A stretch of 64,000 nt of DNA from a virus, in IMG/VR virus record IMGVR_UViG_3300020174_000004, positions 35,674-99,673 of that record, one strand, 5' to 3'. The position numbers and the translations under genes were made by a program. Shown here piece after piece: positions 19,647-28,945 of this stretch (position 1 is its first letter; every line of letters begins with the position of its first letter). Below the pieces are notes generated by a model. It had not been told where the DNA came from, ran no database searches, and was given only the letters and a program-made list of their open reading frames with translations.

Positions 19647-19844
19647 ATGGAAAAGATACTAAAGTTTGAGTTTACGGTTGAACAGACAAATATCGTACTA
19701 GCTGCTCTTGGTCGTATGCCATATGAAGCAGTAGCACCAATGATTGATGAAGTTCAGAAGCAGGCACAGGCTCAGGTTGGTAATCAGCCACGTGATATGC
19801 CAGTTCCTCCCTCTGAAGCAGAAAAGGCAGAACTGGTTAATTAA
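19647..19844 (+). CDS. Small conserved phage protein (F-E-F-T-V-E-Q type)
   Basis: A 65-residue protein: a short beta strand, then F-T-V-E-Q-T-N-I-V-L-A-A-L-G-R and a helical, Gln/Ala-rich segment ending in an acidic tail. Similar short proteins occur next to fibre genes in many marine phages. The start at 19647 is chosen because GGAG sits at the right distance; an in-frame ATG at 19635 has no such site. It has its own late promoter, so it is probably a virion component or assembly helper. Confidence 0.55.
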   Translation: MEKILKFEFTVEQTNIVLAALGRMPYEAVAPMIDEVQKQAQAQVGNQPRDMPVPPSEAEKAELVN

Positions 19845-19875
19845 AACCAATTAAACATCAGGGGAAAGGGAACCG

Positions 19876-22800
19876 ATGGCAGATAAAGATTTTGTAGTCA
19901 AAAATGGCCTAGTAGTTAATACCGATTTAATTGTAGCAAATACAGATTCAAATCGTGTTGGTATTAATACCTCTTCCCCTGATTCTACTTTAACGGTTTC
20001 TGGTACAGCAAATGTATCTGGAAATGTTGTATTTAGTGATAAAGTTTCAGTCGGAAATACAATTTCTGTTGGTAGCAATGCAACAATAAGCGGCCATATA
20101 AATGTTGCTTCTACGGCCAATGTTGGCGGTGCTACTACTCTACGTGGATCATTAACAGTTAATGGTGCTACTATTGTAGCTAATACTTTATCTGCTGGTA
20201 ATACTTCTTTAGCCAATACTAATATCACTGGTTATATTAATACTACTTCTACAGCAAATATAGGTGGAGCTACTACTTTACGTGGATCATTAACAGTTAA
20301 TGGTGCTACTATTGTAGCTAATACTATTTCTACAGGCAATAACACAATAACTGGATTTATTAATGTATCTTCTACAGCTAATGTAGGTGGTGCTACTACT
20401 TTAAGAAGTACATTAGATGTAACTGGTGCTACTACTTTAAATAATACTTTATCTGCTGGTAATACTTCTTTAGCTAATACTAATATCACCGGCTATATTA
20501 ATACAACCTCAACTGCCAACGTTGGAGGAGCTACTACTTTAAGAAGTACATTAGATGTAACTGGTGCTACTACTTTAAATAATACTTTATCTGCTGGTAA
20601 TACTTCTTTAGCTAATACTAATATTACAGGATTTATCAATGCATCATCAACTGCCAACATTGGTGGGGCTACTACTTTAAGAAGTACATTAGATGTAACT
20701 GGTGCTACTACTTTAAATAATACACTGGCCGTAGGAAATACTAGTGTAACCGGGTTTATAACAGCAACAACAAATTCTACTTTTTCCGGCGATACAACAA
20801 CAGTAAAAGGAATCAGATTTTCTACTGATTCATCTTATACAGTAGGCAATACATCTCATAGACCATTAAAAATTTGGTCTGATGACATTGAAACTGAAAA
20901 TATAACAATAACAGGATTTATTACAGGAACAATTGCGCCTGCTAGTAGTATTATTCCAACAACAAATTTGTCAGCAGATCTTGGTAGTTCAGAAAAATGG
21001 TTTGATGAATTATTTGTTGGTTCTATCACAACAAACACATTTACTGTTTCTGATGGTGGTGATGGTGTTTCAATAACATCAAACACTCAGTCATTTAAAT
21101 CTAATTCTTCAATTACTGCAATTAGTATTAGAGCAAATACTACCAGTTCAAATACAACTCTTTCCGGTAATTTAGTTACTATTACTTCTAATACAAATGT
21201 TTCTGTTGCTAATCTTACAGTAACAAATGGAACATTTATATCAACAAATGGTTCAGTAACTACTACAGTCAATAATTCTACTATTCAAATCGGTGGTGGT
21301 GCAACTGTAAATTCAACAATTTTTACTGGGGCATCAAATAATTCTACATATCTCAATGGCCAGTTAGCTTCTTATTACACAAATGCAACTAATTTATCTA
21401 CTGGAACTGTTGCATCTGCTAGAATTGCTGGTTCATATACAGGTATAACAGGTGTTGGCACTATATCAACTGGTACTTGGCAAGGAAGCCAAATATCTAC
21501 AACATATACACAAGCTAAAATCACGTCAATATCTGGTGGTAATGGTTTAACAGGAACAGTTACAACATCAGGATCCATTTCTGTATTAGCTAATACTGGT
21601 ATTGTAGCTAATGGCACTGGCACTTATGTAAATACTGCTTATATTGCAACCATAAATGCCAATAATGCAACATATTTTAATGGACAAGCTGCTTCTTATT
21701 ATACAGGATATTCAGATACAAAAGCAGAAGCCGCTTATTCTAATGCTGTATCCTATGCTGGAACAATAGCAGGTACTGCTTATTCTAATGCAATTAGCTA
21801 TGCTGGAACAATAGCAGGTACTGCTTATTCTAATGCTGTATCCTATGCTGGAACAATAGCAGGTACTGCTTATTCTAATGCTACTACATTTTCCGCAAAT
21901 GCATCAAATCTTGGAAATGGTACAGTACCTAGTGGAAGAATCAATGGTTCATACACAGGCATAACTGGTGTTGGTACTATATCAACTGGCACTTGGCAAG
22001 GAAGCCAAATTTCTACAACATATACACAAGCTAAAGTTACATCAGTTTCTGGTGGCAATGGTTTAACAGGAACAGTTACAACATCAGGATCCATTTCTGT
22101 ATTAGCTAATACTGGTATTGTAGCTAATGGCACTGGATTATATGTTAATTCGAGTTATATTGGAACTCTAAGTTCTAACAATGCAACATATTTTAATGGG
22201 CAAGCTGCTTCTTATTATACAGGATATTCAGATACAAAAGCAGCAACAGCTTACTCTAATGCTATTTCTTATGCTACTAATGCAAGCAACATATCTTCGG
22301 GCACTCTAAATGCTGCTAGACTACCGTACACAATCAATCAAAATTTAGGAACATCAAACGCTCCAACATTTGATGGCTTATATTTAACTGGTGGCTTAAG
22401 TTTAACTGGAGATATCACAACTTATCGTTCTGATGCTGTCACAACAGGTGTTATATTTTTAGGAAATTCGGGATCAAACTATCTTTATTATAATGGTTCA
22501 TATTACGACATGCCAGGAGCCGAATTATACGTAAATGGATATCAAGTAGTTAAAAATACAGGAACATGGGGTATTAGTGTCACTGGCAATGCAGCAACAG
22601 CCACTAAATGGGCAACTGCTCGTACACTCAGCCTAACAGGTGCAGTTACAGGTAGCGCAAGTGTTGATGGTTCTGGTAATATATCACTAGCAACAATTGC
22701 AACATCAGATCCGACATTAACATTGTCCGGTGATGCTAGTGGTTCAGCAACATTTACTAACTTAGGTAATGCTACACTATCAGTAACAGTAGCCGATGAT

Positions 22801-23370
22801 AGTCATACTCATGATGGCAGATACTATACTGAAACAGAATCAAATACATTATATATGAAAAGAACGGCTAATGATACTGTTACAGCAAATACACTATGGC
22901 AAGATAGTAAGCAAATTCAATTAGGAACCGGCGGGGATTTAAAAATTTATCATGATGGAACAAATGCCGTTTTAAATAATGATACTGGTAGTTTTTTATT
23001 TTATGAGGTAACAGGCGGAAGTTATATATGGCATGTTGCAGGCGCTAATAAGTTACAACTTGATTCTTCCGGAAATTTAACAGCAGCTGGAAATATAACT
23101 GCTTATTCTGATGTTAGATTAAAGAAAGAAATAAAAACAATTGATAATGCATTAAATAAAGTAACAAGCCTTCGTGGTGTAAACTTTATTAAAGATGAAG
23201 AATATCAAATGGGTGTAATTGCACAAGAAGTTGAAGAAATTATTCCGGAAGTTATATTAACAAATAATGAAGGAATTAAAAGTGTTGCATATGGAAATAT
23301 GGTTGGTCTTTTAATTGAAGCTATTAAAGAATTAAAAATGGAAATAGAAGAATTAAAAGGTAAAAAATAA
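19876..23370 (+). CDS. Long tail fibre with S74 intramolecular chaperone
   Basis: A 1164-residue fibre, second S74-type fibre of the window. The shaft is made of nested repeats: five or six copies with I-N-x-x-S-T-A-N-x-G-G-A-T-T-L-R near residues 75-280 and A-Y-S-N-A / A-G-T-I-A-G-T segments near 620-680. The C-terminal domain starts at S-D-V-R-L-K-K-E-I near residue 1080, with G-V-I-A-Q-E-V-E-E-I-I-P-E. The Ser/Lys pattern matches the self-cleaving trimer chaperone. It ends in a Glu/Lys coiled coil and overlaps the next gene (TAATG). Confidence 0.85.
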   Translation: MADKDFVVKNGLVVNTDLIVANTDSNRVGINTSSPDSTLTVSGTANVSGNVVFSDKVSVGNTISVGSNATISGHINVASTANVGGATTLRGSLTVNGATIVANTLSAGNTSLANTNITGYINTTSTANIGGATTLRGSLTVNGATIVANTISTGNNTITGFINVSSTANVGGATTLRSTLDVTGATTLNNTLSAGNTSLANTNITGYINTTSTANVGGATTLRSTLDVTGATTLNNTLSAGNTSLANTNITGFINASSTANIGGATTLRSTLDVTGATTLNNTLAVGNTSVTGFITATTNSTFSGDTTTVKGIRFSTDSSYTVGNTSHRPLKIWSDDIETENITITGFITGTIAPASSIIPTTNLSADLGSSEKWFDELFVGSITTNTFTVSDGGDGVSITSNTQSFKSNSSITAISIRANTTSSNTTLSGNLVTITSNTNVSVANLTVTNGTFISTNGSVTTTVNNSTIQIGGGATVNSTIFTGASNNSTYLNGQLASYYTNATNLSTGTVASARIAGSYTGITGVGTISTGTWQGSQISTTYTQAKITSISGGNGLTGTVTTSGSISVLANTGIVANGTGTYVNTAYIATINANNATYFNGQAASYYTGYSDTKAEAAYSNAVSYAGTIAGTAYSNAISYAGTIAGTAYSNAVSYAGTIAGTAYSNATTFSANASNLGNGTVPSGRINGSYTGITGVGTISTGTWQGSQISTTYTQAKVTSVSGGNGLTGTVTTSGSISVLANTGIVANGTGLYVNSSYIGTLSSNNATYFNGQAASYYTGYSDTKAATAYSNAISYATNASNISSGTLNAARLPYTINQNLGTSNAPTFDGLYLTGGLSLTGDITTYRSDAVTTGVIFLGNSGSNYLYYNGSYYDMPGAELYVNGYQVVKNTGTWGISVTGNAATATKWATARTLSLTGAVTGSASVDGSGNISLATIATSDPTLTLSGDASGSATFTNLGNATLSVTVADDSHTHDGRYYTETESNTLYMKRTANDTVTANTLWQDSKQIQLGTGGDLKIYHDGTNAVLNNDTGSFLFYEVTGGSYIWHVAGANKLQLDSSGNLTAAGNITAYSDVRLKKEIKTIDNALNKVTSLRGVNFIKDEEYQMGVIAQEVEEIIPEVILTNNEGIKSVAYGNMVGLLIEAIKELKMEIEELKGKK

Positions 23371-24161
23371 TGGCAAATGAAGACGTAAATTCATCTGTTA
23401 ATTATTGGAATGCAAATTATTCTGGTTATGGCACTATGAGCAAGAATTTTTTGTCTATGCGTACAATTCTTAATAATAACTCTGCTTATTCTGCTTATGA
23501 TCTACAAGGAATGTATAATGCAATATATGCCTTTACACCACCAGTTGTTAAATGTTTTTCAAGAACATCAGCAGTTCTCATGTCTGATCTTTCATGGAAA
23601 TGGATACACGAATTAGAAACTGGCGATATGATTTTTACATCAGATGGTCCTTCTGCTTTATCTCACTTACATATAACTAAACTTGGATTTAGAAGAATGT
23701 ATGAGATGTATGATGGAAGTCTTTCATTTTCTTCTGATCATTGCTTATGGGTTAGAAGAAATGAAGGTGATTATTTTTGGGTGATGGATAAAAATGATTT
23801 ACAAACTTCTTGCTCCATTGCCAATAGTCCAGTTATTAACAATATTGATAATGCCTTTATTGGTTCTGTTGATAGAGAAGAACAATTTGCACATGTAACT
23901 GGATGGAAAACTAATAAACCGGTTCTTACTGGAATAACTGCTCCCGATTATACTTTATACTCACCTGTTGTAGAAAATAAAGGTTTAATAGTTGTGAATG
24001 GTTATCTTGTAGATTCCGATTCAAACGAATCAACTAATAATTATAATTTTAATTGGGATGATATTATAAACAATGATATATCCAATTCAATGGATAGTTT
24101 ACCAGAATTATTATCACAATATATCAAATATAGGACAGAAAATCCAAACGAAATTCCATGA
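23370..24161 (+). CDS. Hint (hedgehog/intein-like) domain protein
   Basis: A 263-residue protein. Residues 1-60 are a Tyr/Asn-rich N-terminal segment. Cys62 starts an intein block A-like strand (C-F-S-R-T-S-A-V-L), with E-L-E-T-G-D-M-I at 81-88 like the block following it. F-S-S-D-H124 resembles block B (T-x-x-H). Residues 195-216 (T-L-Y-S-P-V-V ... V-V-N-G-Y-L-V-D-S) match the final strands of Hint domains. The His-Asn pair and the following nucleophile needed for full splicing are absent, so N-terminal cleavage or transfer is more likely than splicing. The ATG overlaps the stop of the S74 fibre gene, suggesting a partnership with the tail. The process and target are inferred. Confidence 0.65.
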   Translation: MANEDVNSSVNYWNANYSGYGTMSKNFLSMRTILNNNSAYSAYDLQGMYNAIYAFTPPVVKCFSRTSAVLMSDLSWKWIHELETGDMIFTSDGPSALSHLHITKLGFRRMYEMYDGSLSFSSDHCLWVRRNEGDYFWVMDKNDLQTSCSIANSPVINNIDNAFIGSVDREEQFAHVTGWKTNKPVLTGITAPDYTLYSPVVENKGLIVVNGYLVDSDSNESTNNYNFNWDDIINNDISNSMDSLPELLSQYIKYRTENPNEIP

Positions 24162-24169
24162 GGTGTTTT

Positions 24170-25003
24170 ATGATTAAATTTATTATGATTTTTACTATGT
24201 TATTTTCATCTATTGCAATTGCAAGTGATAAAGAAAAAGTGAATGTTTATAACAAGTATAGAATGGGTGGACCTCCTGGTGTTACTCTAAAAATTCTATT
24301 AGATACTATGAATCATTATGATAGTAAACATACTTATGTTTATTCTCAGATTACTGGTGCTAAAGGTGAAGCAGCAATTTCTAGAGGATTTATTGCAAAA
24401 GAAAAATCTCTAATATATGGTGCAAGTTCAGATTTTACATTTAATAGAATTACAAAAACAAAAACAAAGTATGACAAAAGTAAAGATTTTACTATAATAT
24501 ATGGTACTTCTGGTGTATATTGGAGTTTAATGATTGATAAGAAATCAAATATTAAAACAGTAAAAGATTTAATTAATAATATTAAAACTGGTGATAGTAA
24601 ATTTTATGCAGATTATACAAGTAGTGCTGCAAGTAAATTTTTAACTGAAAGATTTTTAAAAAATAATAATATTTTTGGTTTAATGAAACCTGTTTTATAC
24701 ACTAAAATGTCTGATATTAATAGATCGATTGCAAGTGGAGAAACTAATTTTATTTTTCTGCCAGCAGCATCAGTCAAAGTTGGAAAATCTTTATTAAAAA
24801 CTGATATGATGAGTATATCAATATTTTTTAGTAGTAAAAGACATGAAAAATTTGCTATGTCTATTATTCCTATTTTAGAAAAAGTATGTAGTGATTCGAT
24901 ATATAAAGCAGTATTAAAAAGATTTGGTCGTGAAGATAGATGTTATGACACAAAATATGTGAATGAGTATATTAATAATGAATGGAAATCTATACAACCC
25001 TAA
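24170..25003 (+). CDS. Secreted TctC/Bug-like solute-binding protein
   Basis: A 277-residue protein with a clear Sec signal: Lys at position 3, hydrophobic core I-M-I-F-T-M-L-F-S-S and a cleavage region A-I-A-S near residue 20. The mature part follows the tripartite tricarboxylate transporter receptor pattern: T-G-A-K-G-E-A-A-I near 63-71, K-D-F-T-I-I-Y-G, L-M-I-D-K-K-S then V-K-D-L-I, and F-Y-A-D-Y-T-S-S-A-A-S near 150. These receptors bind carboxylates in the periplasm. The start at 24170 is preferred because GAGGTG precedes it. No transporter membrane genes are present, so it would have to use host TctA/TctB or serve another purpose. Confidence 0.65.
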   Translation: MIKFIMIFTMLFSSIAIASDKEKVNVYNKYRMGGPPGVTLKILLDTMNHYDSKHTYVYSQITGAKGEAAISRGFIAKEKSLIYGASSDFTFNRITKTKTKYDKSKDFTIIYGTSGVYWSLMIDKKSNIKTVKDLINNIKTGDSKFYADYTSSAASKFLTERFLKNNNIFGLMKPVLYTKMSDINRSIASGETNFIFLPAASVKVGKSLLKTDMMSISIFFSSKRHEKFAMSIIPILEKVCSDSIYKAVLKRFGREDRCYDTKYVNEYINNEWKSIQP

Positions 25004-26192
25004 GTTTGGTTATTATCAGTATAATAATCAAATATTTTCTACTAAAGAAGATATGTTTGATTATATTTTAGAAAACTGTAATGATGAACAAATAAAAAAT
25101 ATTCCAAATACATTATATAATTTTCATAATGAAGTCTTTCAATCTATAGATTGGAGGATAAATCCTACATTTTCAATAAACGAATTATATAAGATAAGAG
25201 CGCAACAATTAAGAGATGAATATGATTATCTCATATTACTTTTTTCTGGCGGTGCTGATTCCACTCAAGTTTTAAATACATTTCTAGAAAATGATATATT
25301 CATTGATGAGATACAAAATTATAATTATGATAAGGCACTAAAGAGTGTTGATAGAGATATTTTTAATAAATTTCCAAGTATTAAGATATTATTAGAATAT
25401 GAATATGCTGCTAAACCAATTTTAAAAAAAGTTAAGCAAAAAAGTCCTAATACAAAAATAACATTTGTAGATACATCAGATTATGCGTATGATCAAATTG
25501 TTAATAAGAAATTTGATTTTCTTGGAAACAAATATCATAATAGCCATACATTGCTATCAAAAGCATATAGATCATTTACACCTTATACTGCAATATACAA
25601 TCAACAGAATAATAATAAAAATAAAGTTGCTTTAATAAGAGGAAATGAAAAACCAAATCTAAGAATGGACAGAGAATGGAATCTTTATTTTACATTTCAA
25701 GATTTTTTATATCCAAATGTAAAATTATCAAGAATGGGGTACACTGATCCAAATATAGAAATTGAAGATTTTTATTGGTCTAAAGATATGCCTCTAATAC
25801 CAGTAAAACAGTCTCATTTAATATTAGATAAGATGAAAAATGATAATGAATATTTGAAAACTGTATTATCTTTTTTTGTTGGTGGGAAGAGTCCAATTCA
25901 ACAAAATTTTGATATGCATAATAAAACTGTATTTTTTAAAAGAAATTATATTGATCCTGTAATATATCCAAATTGGCAAAAGACATTTTCCGCAGAAAAA
26001 ATTGGCAATGTAAATCCAGAATTTGAAATTTTTAAAAATTTAAATTATATAGTGTATGGATATGATCAAATGAAATCTCACGGAGAATATATTCGTGAAA
26101 AATATAAAAGATTACCAATTAAATTTATTGGCGGTTTGTTAGAGACACAGAACTATCTAATAGGTAATTTAAAAAGTCTTATCTTCAAGTAG
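24963..26192 (+). CDS. PP-loop ATPase superfamily protein
   Basis: A 409-residue protein (405 if the ATG at 24978 is used; neither start has a strong ribosome site). It carries the ATP-pyrophosphatase P-loop S-G-G-A-D-S-T at residues 95-101 after a hydrophobic strand (Y-L-I-L-L-F), as in asparagine synthetase, QueC and TilS-type enzymes, which adenylate their substrates. The remainder is Tyr/Asn/Lys-rich with no recognised second domain. It overlaps the end of the TctC-like gene by 41 bases. Possible roles: RNA or DNA base modification or ligation chemistry; the substrate is unknown. Confidence 0.65.
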   Translation: MSILIMNGNLYNPKFGYYQYNNQIFSTKEDMFDYILENCNDEQIKNIPNTLYNFHNEVFQSIDWRINPTFSINELYKIRAQQLRDEYDYLILLFSGGADSTQVLNTFLENDIFIDEIQNYNYDKALKSVDRDIFNKFPSIKILLEYEYAAKPILKKVKQKSPNTKITFVDTSDYAYDQIVNKKFDFLGNKYHNSHTLLSKAYRSFTPYTAIYNQQNNNKNKVALIRGNEKPNLRMDREWNLYFTFQDFLYPNVKLSRMGYTDPNIEIEDFYWSKDMPLIPVKQSHLILDKMKNDNEYLKTVLSFFVGGKSPIQQNFDMHNKTVFFKRNYIDPVIYPNWQKTFSAEKIGNVNPEFEIFKNLNYIVYGYDQMKSHGEYIREKYKRLPIKFIGGLLETQNYLIGNLKSLIFK

Positions 26193-26543
26193 TTCTATCA
26201 TATTTCTATTTTGAAATATTTCTTTCGTTACTCTATTATAATTTGATGTGTTTTTTGATCTTAAAAGATTATAATATGGTGTTTTCACATTAGTTTGATT
26301 TGTATTTGGGTCTCTGAAGTTATTCAAACTTTTAGCATCATCGATTGTTTCTATATTTGAATATGTTAATACGGTAATAGAATCGTTTGATGTGTATGAA
26401 GTTGTATAGTTTTTTATAGAAAGGTAATAGTTTAGTTGCCCATTAAAAGATTTTGATACCTCTTTTTCAGATTCGGACCATTCAGATAATGGCACTATTG
26501 AAGAATTTGAGTTTAAGTATCTGGTAATAACTAAATCGTACAT
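26169..26543 (-). CDS. Reverse-strand protein, possibly virion-related
   Basis: A 124-residue protein, the only reverse-strand gene seen within the structural block. It is Ser/Asn/Tyr-rich with beta-like strands (Y-D-L-V-I-T-R-Y-L-N at the start) and no known motif. Its reality is supported by an intact frame and by two late promoter motifs reading into it from 26615 and 26588. Its 3' end overlaps the PP-loop gene by 24 bases. Confidence 0.55.
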   Translation of the reverse strand: MYDLVITRYLNSNSSIVPLSEWSESEKEVSKSFNGQLNYYLSIKNYTTSYTSNDSITVLTYSNIETIDDAKSLNNFRDPNTNQTNVKTPYYNLLRSKNTSNYNRVTKEIFQNRNMIELLEDKTF

Positions 26544-26548
26544 TTAGA

Positions 26549-26620
26549 CCCCTATAAATATCTTACAATATCAATTTTTATATTTATAAATAGATAAAAC
26601 ACATAACTATTTATAGGGGT
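26549..26620. promoter_or_regulatory. Face-to-face T4-type late promoter cluster
   Basis: Four exact TATAAATA cores lie between the reverse gene and gp13: forward at 26553-26560 and 26585-26592, reverse at 26581-26588 and 26608-26615. The outer pair sits in a perfect 13-base inverted repeat, ACCCCTATAAATA at 26548-26560 and its complement at 26608-26620; the inner pair shares the palindrome TATTTATAAATA. Each outer promoter reads through the other before reaching its own gene. Confidence 0.75.
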
Positions 26621-26625
26621 TTCTA

Positions 26626-27366
26626 ATGGCCGTACCTACATCCAGAGCAGAATTTAAGGAATATTGCCTTAGAAATCTAGGCAAGCCTGTTATAGAAATC
26701 AATGTTGATGATGATCAAGTAGATGATCGCATTGATGAGGCTTTAAAATACTACTGGGACTATCATTTTGATGGTTCAGAAAAAACATATTATAAGCATG
26801 TTATAACGGCTGATGATAAAACCAACAAATATATAACTATGCCAGAAAATATAATTGGTGTAGTAAATTTATTTGATATTGGAAATAATGTTGGAACAAA
26901 TAATCTTTTTAATATTCGTTATCAAATTGCTTTAAATGATTTATATACACTCACTTCTGTATCTATGATTCCTTATTTTATGGCAATGCAGCATATTCAA
27001 TTTTTAGAATATATGCTAGTTGGAAAACAGCCATTAAGATATAATAGACATAGAGACATTCTTCATATTGATATGGATTGGGATAAGGTAGATGTTGGTC
27101 AATATTTAATAGTTGAAGCATATCAAGTAGTAGATCCTGATATCTATACCGATGCATGGGGTGATAGATGGCTAGCCAGATATTGTACTGCTCTTGTAAA
27201 AAGACAATGGGGTAATAATTTAAAGAAATATAATGGAATGCAACTTCCTGGTGGTCTAACTTTTAATGGTCAACAGATCTATAACGAATCAATTGATGAA
27301 ATCAATGAATTAGAAAAAGAAATGATTTCATCATTTAGCTTACCGGTTACGGATATGATAGGATAA
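26626..27366 (+). CDS. gp13: Neck protein gp13
   Basis: A 246-residue neck protein (T4 gp13 has 309). The opening (SRAEFKEYCLRNLG, then I-E-I-N-V-D-D-D-Q-V-D-D-R-I-D-E-A-L) is the hallmark of this family, as is Y-W-D-Y-H-F-D-G. It starts the unbroken T4-order run 13-14-15-16-17-18-19-20. With gp14 it closes the filled head and forms the tail-binding collar. Two late promoters lie in the 75 bases upstream. Confidence 0.9.
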   Translation: MAVPTSRAEFKEYCLRNLGKPVIEINVDDDQVDDRIDEALKYYWDYHFDGSEKTYYKHVITADDKTNKYITMPENIIGVVNLFDIGNNVGTNNLFNIRYQIALNDLYTLTSVSMIPYFMAMQHIQFLEYMLVGKQPLRYNRHRDILHIDMDWDKVDVGQYLIVEAYQVVDPDIYTDAWGDRWLARYCTALVKRQWGNNLKKYNGMQLPGGLTFNGQQIYNESIDEINELEKEMISSFSLPVTDMIG

Positions 27367-27377
27367 AATGTATACAT

Positions 27378-28103
27378 ATGGCTACAAATTTTTTCTTTAA
27401 TAATTTTAAAAATAGTCAAGAGCAATTACTTCTCGAAAATTTGGTTATCGAGTCAATAAAAATTTATGGTGAAGATATGTATTATCTTCCTAGAACACTT
27501 GTAGATCAAGATCCAATTTATCAATCAGATTCTATTTCACAATATAATTCTGCTTATATGATTGAAATGTATATTAAGAGTGTAAATGGATTTTCTGGAG
27601 ATGGTGTTTTCATGTCTAAGTTTGGTCTTGAAATTAGAGATCAAGTAACATTCTCTGTAGCTCAGAGAGTATTTAATGATGAAGTACAAACATTTACTAA
27701 TATATTAAGACCAAATGAAGGTGATTTAATATATTTTCCACTTAATAAAAAAGCATTTGAAATTAAATATGTTGAAAATAAAGAATTCTTTTATCAGCTT
27801 GGAGCTCTTCAAACATATGAATTAACATGTGAACTATTTGAATATTCATCAGAAGTATTTAATACTGGAATAGAAGAAATTGATCAAATCCAAACCAAGT
27901 TTAGTCTTAACATATTTGATTGGGCTATACTTGATGAAAATGGTGATAGATTGCTCGATGAAAATGCTGACTATATAGTAGTAGAAGGTTATTCAGCAGG
28001 CCAAATTGATGCTTTAGCTGATAATGAAGATATTCAAACCGAGTCTGATAATTTCTTAGACTTTACAGAAAGAGATCCATTCTCAGAGGGTGGTACATAT
28101 TAA
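27378..28103 (+). CDS. gp14: Neck protein gp14
   Basis: A 241-residue homologue of T4 gp14 (256 residues). Typical features are E-D-M-Y-Y-L-P-R-T near residue 33 and the V-D-Q-D-P-I-Y segment. It completes the connector with gp13 and lies between gp13 and gp15 exactly as in T4. The stop overlaps the gp15 ATG. Confidence 0.88.
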   Translation: MATNFFFNNFKNSQEQLLLENLVIESIKIYGEDMYYLPRTLVDQDPIYQSDSISQYNSAYMIEMYIKSVNGFSGDGVFMSKFGLEIRDQVTFSVAQRVFNDEVQTFTNILRPNEGDLIYFPLNKKAFEIKYVENKEFFYQLGALQTYELTCELFEYSSEVFNTGIEEIDQIQTKFSLNIFDWAILDENGDRLLDENADYIVVEGYSAGQIDALADNEDIQTESDNFLDFTERDPFSEGGTY

Positions 28104-28945
28104 TGTTCGGTAACACATTTTATTTCAGCACAATTAGAAAATATGTAATATTATTTGGAACTTTATTTAATGATATTCATATTACCAGAACTAACGCTGC
28201 TGGTACAACAGTTCAATTATTAAAAGTTCCATTATCATATGCACCAAAGGAAAAAGTTCTTACCAGAATAGCTGCTGATCCAGAAATTGATAGACAAGCC
28301 GCCATTTTACTTCCAAGAATGTCATTTGAAATGGTTAAAATGGAATATGATGGTACCAGAAAATTGCCTACTATTAATAGAGTAGCTAGAAAAGATGCTG
28401 ATGATGCTGATAAATTAAAATATCAATATAATCCAGTTCCATATAATTTACAATTTAAACTTTTTATCTATGTTAAAAATGCAGAAGATGGAACAAAAAT
28501 AGTAGAACAAATACTTCCATTTTTTACTCCGGAATGGACTACTACGGTAAATCTTATTCCTGAAATGAATATAAAAATGGATATACCTGTTATTATGAAT
28601 AATATTGATATTCAAGATATATATGAAGATGATTATAAGAAAAGAGATTCTTTAATATGGACAATGGATTTTACTATGAAAGGTTATATCTATGGTCCAG
28701 TTAAGAAAACCGGTATTATTAAATTTGCTAATACTACTTTTTATATTCCAAATGTTGCTGATGGTCAACTAAGAACTGCTGTTGGAAACACAGATCCAAT
28801 TGATAGAGTTACCGTTCAACCTGGATTAACAGCAAATGGAACACCAACATCAAATGTTTCTATAACAATTCCTTATGCAGACATTGAAGTAGATGATGAT
28901 TTTGGATACATAACACAAATTGAATTTTTAGGACCTACTGAATAA
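28103..28945 (+). CDS. gp15: Tail completion / sheath stabiliser gp15
   Basis: A 280-residue protein close in length to T4 gp15 (272). The N-terminus (I-R-K-Y-V-I-L-F-G-T-L-F-N-D-I) and the L-L-P-R-M-S-F-E-M segment near residue 70 fit the family. gp15 forms a hexamer at the head-proximal end of the tail, holding the sheath and binding the neck. TAATG overlaps link it to both neighbours. Confidence 0.88.
   Translation: MFGNTFYFSTIRKYVILFGTLFNDIHITRTNAAGTTVQLLKVPLSYAPKEKVLTRIAADPEIDRQAAILLPRMSFEMVKMEYDGTRKLPTINRVARKDADDADKLKYQYNPVPYNLQFKLFIYVKNAEDGTKIVEQILPFFTPEWTTTVNLIPEMNIKMDIPVIMNNIDIQDIYEDDYKKRDSLIWTMDFTMKGYIYGPVKKTGIIKFANTTFYIPNVADGQLRTAVGNTDPIDRVTVQPGLTANGTPTSNVSITIPYADIEVDDDFGYITQIEFLGPTE

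Noticed and set aside
19851-22133. Several long reverse-strand frames opposite the long fibre gene (for example 19851-20228 and 21870-22133)
   Set aside because: They are Val/Pro-rich mirror images of the fibre repeats, lack ribosome sites and follow the repeat pattern of the coding strand.
23370-24161. Functional splicing intein
   Set aside because: No terminal His-Asn or following nucleophile, and no interrupted host protein on both sides.
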